From: Neptunomonas marina
Lineage (GTDB): Bacteria; Pseudomonadota; Gammaproteobacteria; Pseudomonadales; Balneatricaceae
Direction: 5' to 3'
Assembly (NCBI RefSeq): GCF_004005935.1
Contig: NZ_SACQ01000010.1
Span: 1-64,000 of the forward strand
Length of the DNA stretch: 64,000 nucleotides
This document shows, piece by piece, positions 1 to 7,343 of this stretch. Each line of letters opens with the position of its first letter. Within the stretch, counting starts at the first letter, position 1. Below the pieces are notes generated by a model that did not search any database, was not told the origin of the DNA, and saw nothing but the letters and a program-made list of their open reading frames with translations. Made by a program: the position numbers and the translations under genes.

Positions 1-92
1 AAAATGACGGATTTTAGTTGCTCAGAGCAGCATCATAGTGAGAAAACTGGGGCTAAATGGCTCATTTGAAGTATTGTTGGCGTGCGAGCAAG

Positions 93-263
93 TCAGACCA
101 AAATTACCTGACTTGTTCGTAGTATCCATAGCAAAGTATGGGAATTTCTGTTTATCGCCCGTACAAGAAGCTTTTCATGGAAGGGACGATCAACGTACAT
201 CTCAGAATTGACCTCGCTCATTCGAGGCGTAAAAACTTCCGTAATCTTTCTTCTTTCGCTCAT
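93..263 (-). pseudogene. Truncated integron-cassette ORF, ATPase-like N-terminus
   Basis: A short minus-strand ORF begins with an ATG at 263, just inside the cassette that follows the attC site, and reads MSERRKITEVFTPR...NSEMYVDRP...NRNSHTLL before stopping. The conserved-looking start resembles, from memory, the N-terminus of P-loop ATPases found in integron arrays, where a GxxGxGKS loop would come right after the HTLL stretch; here the frame instead runs into an unrelated tail and stops at 93. No P-loop is visible in any frame downstream to position 1. I infer a truncated or frameshifted cassette gene. A longer in-frame TTG start at 302 lies within the attC core and is unlikely. Confidence 0.4.
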
Positions 264-299
264 AATATGTCTTAATGTCCTGCTCGGTGAATTCGTGGG

Positions 300-349
300 C
301 AACTAACGCTGCATTCAGCGGTTTATCCGCTGCAATGCCTTGTTATAGC
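300..349 (-). other. Integron attC recombination site
   Basis: Read on the minus strand the site runs from GCTATAAC (R'' side, directly after the VOC stop codon) to GTTAGTTG (R' core, GTTRRRY-like). Between them, arms at 327-338 (CCGCTGCAATGC on plus) and 311-321 (GCATTCAGCGG) pair perfectly except for one bulged base, with a five-base TTTAT loop at 322-326. An extrahelical base in one arm, a short loop and terminal YAAC/GTT boxes are the defining layout of short attC sites. Gene-stop followed at once by attC and then a new ORF is the usual gene-cassette order. Confidence 0.75.
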
Positions 350-745
350 TTAGTTTTGAATCGGGGTACATAATTCGATTAAGATGCCAGACGGACAACG
401 AATGTAGGAAACAATCTGCCCCCAAGGTTTTGTTTCAGGCGACTTTAACTCAACAGCACCATATTGTATTGCACGCTGATGGAGGCCACTAATATCAGCG
501 GTTACGAGCGCTATTTCTATGCCTAATGGTTTATCAGATTCCGTAGAACTTATATACCCGCCAGAAAAATTTGATAGCCCTAACTCATGAGATGCGAAGG
601 CTAGAGTTGTTTCACCAGTATCCAACTCCCCATAGTCATTTTCGTCAGTGATAAAGCGTCGTTTCATTTCAAATGCTTTTTCAAAGAATGTCAAAGCCAT
701 ATCGACATCACGTACATAATTGATTGTGTATCCGAATTTTACCAT
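350..745 (-). CDS. VOC (glyoxalase/bleomycin-resistance) family protein, cassette-borne
   Basis: The 131-residue product has the VOC fold pattern: an opening strand that starts MVKFGYTINYVRDVDMALTF, a central region with LGIEIALVTADISGLHQRA and a C-terminal strand ending in a metal-ligand-like glutamate (GILIELCTP). Members bind a divalent metal and act on varied small molecules, including antibiotics and glyoxal adducts; the substrate cannot be deduced. The gene is clearly richer in A+T than the genes after 1.6 kb, it abuts the attC site at its 3' end, and its ribosome binding site AAGGA overlaps the end of the upstream DUF1801 gene, so the two are probably co-transcribed. Both features support a mobile cassette origin. 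Confidence 0.85.
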   Translation of the reverse strand: MVKFGYTINYVRDVDMALTFFEKAFEMKRRFITDENDYGELDTGETTLAFASHELGLSNFSGGYISSTESDKPLGIEIALVTADISGLHQRAIQYGAVELKSPETKPWGQIVSYIRCPSGILIELCTPIQN

Positions 746-758
746 TCGATATTTTCCT

Positions 759-1118
759 TTAGTTATTCACTGCTTGATTTACAAAGTACGCGATATTTTT
801 TTGAGAAATATCGTCACTTTCGTATATCTTTAGGTGGCGCCTCTTTTTACCACTACCTTCCAAAACAGAGTCAGTATCTATAAAGTTAGCCCCATTACTG
901 AATTCGATTGAAATATGTTCTTTGTATGTATAAATGCCACCAACCAATATATTTGACACATTAAAGACCAAACCACCATATTTAATACCTTCAACTAATT
1001 CTTCATTAGCCTTTAAGAAGATATCCCTTATTGCCATCACCATATCAAACTGCTCAGAGGATATGGACTGTATATCAGAAAGGAAGTCGTTTACTTTGTC
1101 GCTCGTTGAAAAATTCAT
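759..1118 (-). CDS. DUF1801 (YdhG-like) family protein, cassette-borne
   Basis: The protein of about 119 residues matches the DUF1801 pattern: SDKVNDFLSDI, a helix ending in FLKANEELVEGIKYGG, a strand FNVSNILVGGIYTYKEHISIEF, and a lysine/arginine-rich RRHLKIYESDDI segment near the end. DUF1801 proteins are small alpha+beta proteins of unproven biochemical role that are frequent in integron cassettes. Two starts are possible, ATG at 1127 and ATG at 1118; the GGGAG sequence at about 1129-1133 gives sensible spacing only for 1118. The stop is 13 bases before the VOC start, suggesting translational coupling. A+T-rich like its neighbour. Confidence 0.8.
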   Translation of the reverse strand: MNFSTSDKVNDFLSDIQSISSEQFDMVMAIRDIFLKANEELVEGIKYGGLVFNVSNILVGGIYTYKEHISIEFSNGANFIDTDSVLEGSGKKRRHLKIYESDDISQKNIAYFVNQAVNN

Positions 1119-1675
1119 ATTCCTCATACTCCCAATGCTGGAGAGCTATAACAGCCTGATTATGACGCCACAGGGCATCATAATAATTATTTAAATGATG
1201 TCATTTTATTTTTCTGACTTTTGGGCTGAATTTTTAAGCCATTGTTTTAAAAGGGCTTAAATCAGCACCGTCAGTTTCAGAAAAAATAGAGTGGCAAGCT
1301 TTCGCTTTGCGAGGCTTGAAAAACGGCAGGAAAAATAGGTTGGCTATCCATACAGTGTAAAGGTGTTCTTTCTTATGGCCCAGCTTCCTGCTTTCAAGCA
1401 ACACAATGGGTGCGTTTACTTGCCACAACACTACTAAAACAGTACTCGCTGATGTACACAATGGCAAGGCTTGAAAGGGGAGCCGTTGGTGCAAAGCCGC
1501 TGTGCTGCAACGGCCTTATGGTGCTTGCCTAGATGCCAGTAACGCAAGAGCGTCTGTGCCTTTATCTATGCCTTTCGTATGAAATATTTGTGTCACGCTT
1601 TATTCATATTTAAGCAATATTAGTTTCATAAGAAGCTTCGATAATTTCGTTCGAAATCTAATCGGAGTTTCGAAC
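1119..1675. other. Gene-poor junction between cassette array and chromosomal genes
   Basis: No convincing gene is present. A minus-strand ORF at 1234-1494 (86 codons, starting MHQRLPFQALPL) has no domain I recognise and looks like conceptual translation of non-coding cassette DNA. Two stem-loops stand out: an imperfect one at 1159-1184 (ATTATGA arms, one mismatch, inner GCC/GGC) and a stronger one at 1482-1514 (GCCGTTG/CAACGGC arms with inner GCA/TGC). Neither has clear YAAC/GTT core boxes. No attI site or integrase gene is seen. The right end (1560-1675) must hold the promoter of the downstream regulator, but no strong -35/-10 pair is evident. Confidence 0.5.
1644..1657. promoter_or_regulatory. 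Candidate DeoR/GlpR-type operator
   Basis: A perfect dyad ATTTCG-TT-CGAAAT lies 18 bases before the regulator's start codon, and a further TTTCGAA half-site follows at 1668-1674. DeoR-family operators commonly contain TTTCG/CGAAA-type half-sites. This suggests autoregulation and control of the whole transporter operon. The Shine-Dalgarno GGAG at 1664-1667 sits beside it, so binding would also block translation initiation. Confidence 0.45.
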
Positions 1676-2449
1676 ATGCAGCTTTCTACCCGCCAGCAGG
1701 CCATTCTTACATTGCTCAGAGAGCAGGGTGGGGTTTTGGCCAGCGGAGACCTTACCGACCACTTTGATGTATCTGTCCAAACCATTCGTAAAGATCTAAA
1801 CGATCTTAGCGATATGGGGCTGGTAAAGCGTGTCCATGGCGGGATCACGCTGCCGGTACAAACCCATAATCTATCCTTTGCAAACCGTTGCGTTATCAAC
1901 CTAAGAGCAAAGCAGCGGATTGCCGAGCGTGTGGTTGCGCAGTTGCCAGAAGGGTGCAGCTTGTTTCTGGGCATTGGCACTACACCTCAGCAGGTGGCCG
2001 AGGCGATGTTAAACCACCCAGGTGCCACGGTGATTACCAACAACCTAAATGCGGCGCTGGCGTTGTGCCGGAATAGCCGTATTAGCACTTATCTATGTGG
2101 TGGCCGGTTGCGCCCATCCGATCAAGATTTAATGGGTGAAGATGCGACCGCCTACTTGCGCCGCTTTCAGGTCAACTTTGGTATTTTTGGTATTGGCGGC
2201 TTAAGCGCCGATGGGGCGCTGCTGGATTTCTCCCCGGAAGAATCCCACATCTCCCAAGCGATTCTAGAGAACTGCGAGCAACGCTTTCTGGTGGCGGATG
2301 CCAGCAAGTATCTGCGTAGTGCGCCGGTCAAAACAGGCCACCTAAACGATATTGACCGCCTCTTTGTTGATCAGCTATCCGCACCGTTCGAAGACCTATG
2401 CCTACGTCACGATATCGATGTGGTGGTATGTGCGGAGGCCGCGCTATGA
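1676..2449 (+). CDS. DeoR/GlpR family transcriptional regulator
   Basis: A 257-residue repressor-type protein. Residues about 6-57 form the DeoR helix-turn-helix (RQQAILTLLREQGG, then VSVQTIRKDLNDLSDMGLVKRVHGG). Residues about 75-235 form the DeoRC sensor domain, a phosphosugar-binding fold, with the GIGTTPQQVAEAML loop, NNLNAALAL, and the late DASKYLRSAPV motif that is typical of the family. Such proteins normally respond to a phosphorylated sugar or polyol. It is the first gene of the transporter operon and its stop overlaps the ATPase start (ATGA), so it almost certainly controls that operon. The family suggests the ligand is a phosphorylated intermediate of the imported compound. Confidence 0.9.
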   Translation: MQLSTRQQAILTLLREQGGVLASGDLTDHFDVSVQTIRKDLNDLSDMGLVKRVHGGITLPVQTHNLSFANRCVINLRAKQRIAERVVAQLPEGCSLFLGIGTTPQQVAEAMLNHPGATVITNNLNAALALCRNSRISTYLCGGRLRPSDQDLMGEDATAYLRRFQVNFGIFGIGGLSADGALLDFSPEESHISQAILENCEQRFLVADASKYLRSAPVKTGHLNDIDRLFVDQLSAPFEDLCLRHDIDVVVCAEAAL

Positions 2450-3486
2450 GCTTTATCCAGATCAACCAGTTAGAGAAACACTGGCAAGGGAAGGCTGCGG
2501 TTGATGGCATCAGCTTTACCGCTAGCAAAGGTGAGTTTATCGCGCTGTTAGGCCCGTCTGGGTGTGGTAAGTCCACCACCCTCAAGATGCTTGCTGGGCT
2601 AGAAAAGCCCGATGCTGGCCAGATCAAGATAGATGGCCACGATGTTACGCAGGCCGCGCCCGGTAAGCGCCAGCTATCCATGGTGTTTCAGTCTTATGCG
2701 CTGTTCCCGCATCTTAGCGTAACCGAGAATATTTTGTTCGGGCTTAAAGCGCGCCGTGTGCCCAAAGATGAGCAGCAGCGCCGCTTGGCCTATGCGCTGG
2801 ATTGTGTATCGCTAGTGGCGCAGGCAGATAAAAAGCCGGGGCAGCTTTCGGGCGGCCAATGCCAGCGTGTGGCGCTAGCCCGCGCGATTGTGAGCCAAGC
2901 GCCGATCTGCTTAATGGATGAGCCGCTATCTAACCTTGATGCCCGTTTGCGCCACGAGATGCGCAGTGAGATTCGCCGCCTGCAACAACAGCTCAATCTC
3001 ACGGTGATCTACGTCACCCATGACCAGATTGAGGCGATGAGCATGGCTGATCGGATTATTCTGCTCAACAACGGCAAGATCGAACAAATCGGCACACCTA
3101 ACCAGCTGTATAGCCAACCTGCTAGCCGCTTTGTGGCTGAGTTTATCGGCCAGCCGCCCATGAACCTGTTGGTGGGCGATGAGCACCTTGTTGGTGTGCG
3201 GCCCGAGCATATCAGCCTTGCAACTCAAGGGGTGGCTGCCCGTGCTGTGCATACAGAATATCAGGGCGCTGAAACCCGTGTAGAGGCGCGCCTAGAGACG
3301 CGCTTCCCCGGCCAAATGGTCAGCTTCACGCTGCCTGGGCATCAGGTGGTTAATGCGGATGAGCACCTAACACTGCAATGGCCTGCGGGCCAAGAGCACT
3401 ACTTTTCCCACAAAACCGGCCAACGTTTGGCCAATCAAACTCCATTGTTAAATCCACATTCAAAGGATCTTGCACATGTTTACTAA
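2446..3486 (+). CDS. ABC importer ATPase, UgpC/MalK type
   Basis: A 346-residue ATPase of a carbohydrate/glycerophosphate (CUT1-type) importer. Visible motifs: Walker A GPSGCGKS at 36-43, Q-loop glutamine at 82, signature LSGGQ at 134-138, Walker B CLMDEP at 155-160, H-loop histidine at about 192 (VTHDQ). A C-terminal OB-fold (MalK/UgpC-like, with GVRPEH at about 247-252) follows. The start chosen is the ATG overlapping the regulator's stop, with GGAGG at 2434-2438 just upstream; a longer in-frame start lies within the preceding gene. It powers the two permeases encoded downstream. Confidence 0.92.
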   Translation: MSFIQINQLEKHWQGKAAVDGISFTASKGEFIALLGPSGCGKSTTLKMLAGLEKPDAGQIKIDGHDVTQAAPGKRQLSMVFQSYALFPHLSVTENILFGLKARRVPKDEQQRRLAYALDCVSLVAQADKKPGQLSGGQCQRVALARAIVSQAPICLMDEPLSNLDARLRHEMRSEIRRLQQQLNLTVIYVTHDQIEAMSMADRIILLNNGKIEQIGTPNQLYSQPASRFVAEFIGQPPMNLLVGDEHLVGVRPEHISLATQGVAARAVHTEYQGAETRVEARLETRFPGQMVSFTLPGHQVVNADEHLTLQWPAGQEHYFSHKTGQRLANQTPLLNPHSKDLAHVY

Positions 3487-4762
3487 GGGTAAAAAGTGGC
3501 TATTAGCTACTGGTTTCATTGCTTCAAGCTTCACGTCGATGGCGCACGCAGCAACCGAACTGACGATGTACTACCCCGTTGCGGTGGGTGGCCCACTCAC
3601 TAAAGTGGTGGATGGCATGATTGCAGAGTTCGAGAAGAATAACCCCGATATCGATGTAAAGGCGATCTACGCTGGCAACTACAACGATGCGCGGATCAAA
3701 GCGTTGGCAGCGCTAAAAAGTGGTAAGCCTGCGCAACTTTCTGTGATGTTCTCTATTGATGTGCATGAGCTGATGGATCTGGATGCGATCATCCCATTTG
3801 ATGAGGTGGTGGAAACAGAAGCAGACCGTAAGTGGCTACAAAGCTTCTATCCTGCGCTTATGGAGAATGGCCGCGTTGATGATAAAACGTGGGGCGTGCC
3901 GTTCCAGCGCTCGACTATCGTGATGTACTACAACAAAGATCTATTCCGCGCCGCTGGCCTAGATCCAGAGCAGCCACCAAAAACGTGGGATGAGCTTGCT
4001 GCAATGGGTAAGCAGCTAACGAAAAAAGATGCGTCGGGCAACACTACACAGTGGGGCGCGATGATCCCATCCACAGGCTATCCATACTGGATGTTCGGTG
4101 CGCTGACCAAGCAAAACGGCGCGGTTTTGATGAATCAGGCAGGTAACGAAACCTACTTCAATCAGCCGGCGGTGGTTGAAGCACTGCAATTTTGGCAAAC
4201 GCTCGGTAACGAGCATCAGATTATGCCTAAAGGCGCGATCGAGTGGGGAACACTACGCCAAAACTTCCTCGAGCAGAAAACCGCCATGATGTGGCACTCC
4301 ACGGGTAACCTGACGGCGGTTAAGAAAAACGCCAACTTTGATTTTGGTGTCGCCATGCTCCCCGCCAAACAATCTTTGGGTAGCCCAACAGGTGGCGGTA
4401 ACTTCTACCTGTTTAAAGATTCCACTGCGCAAGAGCGCGAAGCGGCACTGAAACTGGTGAAGTTTATGACCTCTCCAGAGCAAGCTGCTAACTGGAGTAT
4501 CGCCACCGGCTACATGGGCGTTAGCCAAGCCGCTTACGATACCCAAGCGCTGCAAGATTATGTGAAAACGTTCCCACCTGCGGCGGTTGCACGGGATCAG
4601 CTAGCGCACGCAACGGCTGAGCTATCCACCCACCAAGCGGGCCGTGTGCGCAAGTTGTTAGATGATGCGATTCAAAGCGCATTAACTGGCAGCGCTAGCG
4701 CACAAGAGGCGTTGGATAGCGCTCAGAAAAAAGCTGAGCGTATTCTGAAGCGTTACCGTTAG
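3476..4762 (+). CDS. ABC importer periplasmic solute-binding protein, UgpB-like
   Basis: A 428-residue extracellular binding protein (family 1). The N-terminal signal peptide (basic KGKK, hydrophobic core, cleavage expected after SMAHA) directs it to the periplasm. The mature part contains family features such as TELTMYYPV, FEKNNPDIDVKAIYAGNYNDARIKAL, MYYNKDLFRAAGLDP and PKTWDEL, most like glycerol-3-phosphate/glycerophosphodiester-binding UgpB, although the ligand is not provable. The ATG at 3476 is preferred over a TTG six bases earlier because AAGGA at 3463-3467 is correctly spaced only for the ATG. It overlaps the ATPase gene by 11 bases. Confidence 0.9.
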   Translation: MFTKGKKWLLATGFIASSFTSMAHAATELTMYYPVAVGGPLTKVVDGMIAEFEKNNPDIDVKAIYAGNYNDARIKALAALKSGKPAQLSVMFSIDVHELMDLDAIIPFDEVVETEADRKWLQSFYPALMENGRVDDKTWGVPFQRSTIVMYYNKDLFRAAGLDPEQPPKTWDELAAMGKQLTKKDASGNTTQWGAMIPSTGYPYWMFGALTKQNGAVLMNQAGNETYFNQPAVVEALQFWQTLGNEHQIMPKGAIEWGTLRQNFLEQKTAMMWHSTGNLTAVKKNANFDFGVAMLPAKQSLGSPTGGGNFYLFKDSTAQEREAALKLVKFMTSPEQAANWSIATGYMGVSQAAYDTQALQDYVKTFPPAAVARDQLAHATAELSTHQAGRVRKLLDDAIQSALTGSASAQEALDSAQKKAERILKRYR

Positions 4763-4776
4763 TTCTAAACCTGTGC

Positions 4777-4798
4777 AGGGGCTGGGTAACCGGCCCCT
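4777..4798 (+). other. Intercistronic stem-loop after the binding-protein gene
   Basis: AGGGGC (4777-4782) pairs with GCCCCT (4793-4798) across a ten-base loop, without a following U-run. Stem-loops at this position commonly stabilise the binding-protein message and lower expression of the downstream permeases relative to it. Confidence 0.5.
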
Positions 4799-4815
4799 GA
4801 TCGAGTACCTGTTTT

Positions 4816-5676
4816 ATGTCCAGACATTCTGTTCAAGCTTGGCTGCTGTTACTACCCGCACTGTGTTTGCTGATGGCCTTTACCTATTTTCCAACGGTGC
4901 AAACGGTGTGGCGCAGTGTGTTTTCGCTGGGCACCCAGCCAAGTGATTTCACGCTCGAAAATTACCAGTTCATGATGGAAGACGATGTGCTGCATCAGGT
5001 CATTGTGAACACCGCACTGTACGCGCTGTTTACTGTACCGCTGGCTATCGGGATCGCGCTGGTGATGGCGCTGTGGGTGAATAGCCAGATGAAAGGGCGT
5101 GGCTGGCTGCGCTTGGCGTATTTTACCCCCACGGTGCTGCCGATGATCGCTGTGGCCAATATCTGGCTGTTTTTCTACAGCCCCGAGATCGGCTTGTTAA
5201 ATCAACTGTTGGGCCTGTTTGAGCACCGTGGCTACAACTGGTTGGGCGATCCTGACCTGAGCCTATATTGCTTGATGGTGATTACGGTTTGGAAAGAGGC
5301 AGGCTTTTTTATGATCTTCTATCTTGCCGCCCTGCAGAGCCTCAGCCCCGAGCTCTATCAAGCGGCGTCTATTGAGGGGGCAGGGCGCTGGACACAGTTT
5401 CGTCGTATCACCTTTCCGCTTCTGATGCCCACCACGCTGTTTATTCTGGTGAACGCAGTACTCAACGCGTTCAAGATGGTGGATCACCTCTTTATCTTGA
5501 CGAAGGGCGGGCCAAACAACGCCAGCAACTTGCTGCTCTATTACATCTACGAAAACGCCTTCAGCTTTTTTGATACCGCCTATGCAGCCAGCTTAACGCT
5601 ACTGCTGTTGCTGGCACTGGTTGCGTTAGCACTGTTGCAGTTTGGTGTGTTTGAGCGCCGAACGCACTACCGATAG
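4816..5676 (+). CDS. ABC importer inner-membrane permease, UgpA/MalF type
   Basis: A 286-residue integral membrane protein with about six transmembrane segments, the first at residues 8-26. The cytoplasmic coupling (EAA) loop is at about 182-202: QAASIEGAG...RITFPLL, with the usual leading glutamate replaced by glutamine. The segment FTPTVLPMIAVANIWLFFY and the C-terminal LTKGGPNNAS motif are characteristic of CUT1 permeases. It forms a heterodimer with the next gene's product and sits between the binding-protein gene and that partner. Confidence 0.92.
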   Translation: MSRHSVQAWLLLLPALCLLMAFTYFPTVQTVWRSVFSLGTQPSDFTLENYQFMMEDDVLHQVIVNTALYALFTVPLAIGIALVMALWVNSQMKGRGWLRLAYFTPTVLPMIAVANIWLFFYSPEIGLLNQLLGLFEHRGYNWLGDPDLSLYCLMVITVWKEAGFFMIFYLAALQSLSPELYQAASIEGAGRWTQFRRITFPLLMPTTLFILVNAVLNAFKMVDHLFILTKGGPNNASNLLLYYIYENAFSFFDTAYAASLTLLLLLALVALALLQFGVFERRTHYR

Positions 5677-5688
5677 GAGACGCCAGCG

Positions 5689-6498
5689 ATGAATAAACTG
5701 ACGCATTCACTGAGCGCAGTGGCAGCATGGAGCCTTGGCCTCATCTGGATCTTGCCACTGCTATACGCCTTTTGGGCGGCCTTTCACCCAGCAGAGTTCG
5801 CAACCCGTTTCAGCTTGCTGGCACCACTGACACTGGAACACTTCTATACCGCTTGGGAGCAAGCCCCGTTCGTGCGCTACATGATCAACACGTTGGCGAT
5901 CACGCTACTTATTTTAAGTTGCCAATTGGTGCTCTGTACCTTGGCCGGTTATGCCTTAGCGCGGTTACCCTTTTTGGGCCGTGGATTGGTGTTTGGTCTG
6001 ATTCTGCTGCAGCTGATGGTTGTGCCAGAGATCTTGATTGTTGAGAACTACCAAACCCTTGCCAGTATCGGGGCAGTGGATACCTATCTTGGCGTGGCGC
6101 TGCCCTATCTTGCCAGTGCGTTTGGCATCTTTCTGCTGCGCCAAACGTTCAAGACTATTCCACAAGAGCTAGAAGATGCAGCGCGGCTTGAGGGCTGCTC
6201 CACCCTTGGGGTGATCTGGAAAGTGTATGTGCCGCTCGCCAAGCCGACCTATCTCGCGTTTGCGCTTGTGTCGATTAGTTACCACTGGAACAACTTTCTG
6301 TGGCCGTTGGTGATCACCAATACCAGCGCAAGCCGCCCGCTGACGGTGGGTATGGCGATCTTCGGGGCGCCTGAGTCGGGTGTTGATTGGTCGGTAATTT
6401 GTGCCGGAACACTCATCGCTGTTGGGCCGCTGCTGATTCTATTCTTGGTGTTTCAGCGCCAGTTTGTGCAGTCGTTTATGCGCGCGGGGATTAAGTAG
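5689..6498 (+). CDS. ABC importer inner-membrane permease, UgpE/MalG type
   Basis: A 269-residue permease with about six membrane helices. The EAA coupling loop occupies about 162-182 (EDAARLEGC...KVYVPLAKP). The YHWNNFLWPLVIT segment is typical of the MalG/UgpE half of these heterodimers. Its TAG stop is immediately followed by the ATG of the phosphodiesterase gene, with no intervening base, so the phosphodiesterase is translated as part of the same message. Confidence 0.92.
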   Translation: MNKLTHSLSAVAAWSLGLIWILPLLYAFWAAFHPAEFATRFSLLAPLTLEHFYTAWEQAPFVRYMINTLAITLLILSCQLVLCTLAGYALARLPFLGRGLVFGLILLQLMVVPEILIVENYQTLASIGAVDTYLGVALPYLASAFGIFLLRQTFKTIPQELEDAARLEGCSTLGVIWKVYVPLAKPTYLAFALVSISYHWNNFLWPLVITNTSASRPLTVGMAIFGAPESGVDWSVICAGTLIAVGPLLILFLVFQRQFVQSFMRAGIK

Positions 6499-7320
6499 AT
6501 GCGAGTGGTTAGCTGGAATATTCAGGCCGCACTGGGGTGTGATGGCCGCAACTCAATGGCGGATATCCTCGCGTTATTGCATGCACAGAATGCGGATGTG
6601 ATCTGTCTGCAAGAGGTGGCGCGGCACCTGCCAGAGCACGGCAATACCGATCAGCTCGACGCTATTCGCCAATTTTTCGCAGGGTTTACGCCCGTTTGGG
6701 CGCCGGGGTTTAGCTGGCAGCACCCTGAGGGGCGCAGCGAATTTGGTAACCTGACGTTAGTGCGCAGCCCGCTGCTGGTGGATGCGCGCACGCACCTGTT
6801 ACCTGCGCCAGTGAGCAGTGAACACCTGCAGATGCCGCGCACCGCAGCAGAGGTGGTTGTTACCAGTGCTAGCTTGATGCTGCGCATCTTTAATACCCAT
6901 TTGGCTTTTCATTGTGCGCAGGAGCGGCGCGAGCAACTGGCTTATCTGAGCGCGCAAAAAACACGTGCAGAGCAACAAGCTCTGCGCCGCGCGCCCGCAG
7001 GCAGCAAGGGCAGTTATCGACAGCCGCCGTCACCTGCAGGTGTGCTGCTATGTGGCGATCTAAACCTCACCCCCGAAAGTGACGACTATCAGTTTTTGCT
7101 CGCACAGGGATGGTTGGATAGCTGGCATATCTGCCACGGTGATCAAACCCATGCACCCACCTGTGGGGTGTTTGATAAACACCAGTGGCCAGAGGGGCCG
7201 CACTGCCGAGACTTTGGTTTGTTGAATCACGCGGCGGCGCTTTCTGTAGCGGATATTGGCGCGGAGCAAACCTGCGACGCTTCAGATCATCAGCCGCTTA
7301 TCCTCGAATTTTATCCCTGA
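6499..7320 (+). CDS. Endonuclease/exonuclease/phosphatase (EEP) family phosphodiesterase
   Basis: A 273-residue EEP-fold enzyme. The metal and catalytic motifs are all visible in order: VVSWNIQA at the N-terminus (Asn metal/phosphate ligand), CLQEV with Glu39 as metal ligand, FNTHLAFH, CGDLNLTPE and the terminal ASDHQPL. The family cleaves phosphodiester or phosphomonoester bonds of nucleic acids, inositol phosphates or lipid head groups. There is no signal peptide, so it acts in the cytosol. Its position directly after the importer genes suggests it hydrolyses the imported compound, for example a glycerophosphodiester, before the adjacent HAD phosphatase acts; this is inference. Confidence 0.85.
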   Translation: MRVVSWNIQAALGCDGRNSMADILALLHAQNADVICLQEVARHLPEHGNTDQLDAIRQFFAGFTPVWAPGFSWQHPEGRSEFGNLTLVRSPLLVDARTHLLPAPVSSEHLQMPRTAAEVVVTSASLMLRIFNTHLAFHCAQERREQLAYLSAQKTRAEQQALRRAPAGSKGSYRQPPSPAGVLLCGDLNLTPESDDYQFLLAQGWLDSWHICHGDQTHAPTCGVFDKHQWPEGPHCRDFGLLNHAAALSVADIGAEQTCDASDHQPLILEFYP

Positions 7321-7343
7321 TTTTGGACGCTTAAGGACTTTTC

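Noticed and set aside
1159-1184. Hairpin ATTATGA..TCATAAT considered as a second attC site
   Set aside because: It has a mismatch in the stem and no pairing YAAC/GTT core boxes at the right positions, although GTTATAG occurs nearby.
1234-1494. 86-codon minus-strand ORF beginning MHQRLPFQALPL
   Set aside because: No recognisable domain, no good ribosome binding site, and it ends inside the strong dyad at 1482; it looks like translation of non-coding cassette DNA.
2398-2445. Upstream extension of the importer ATPase gene
   Set aside because: Falls inside the regulator gene; the ATG at 2446 has a well-spaced GGAGG and matches family length.
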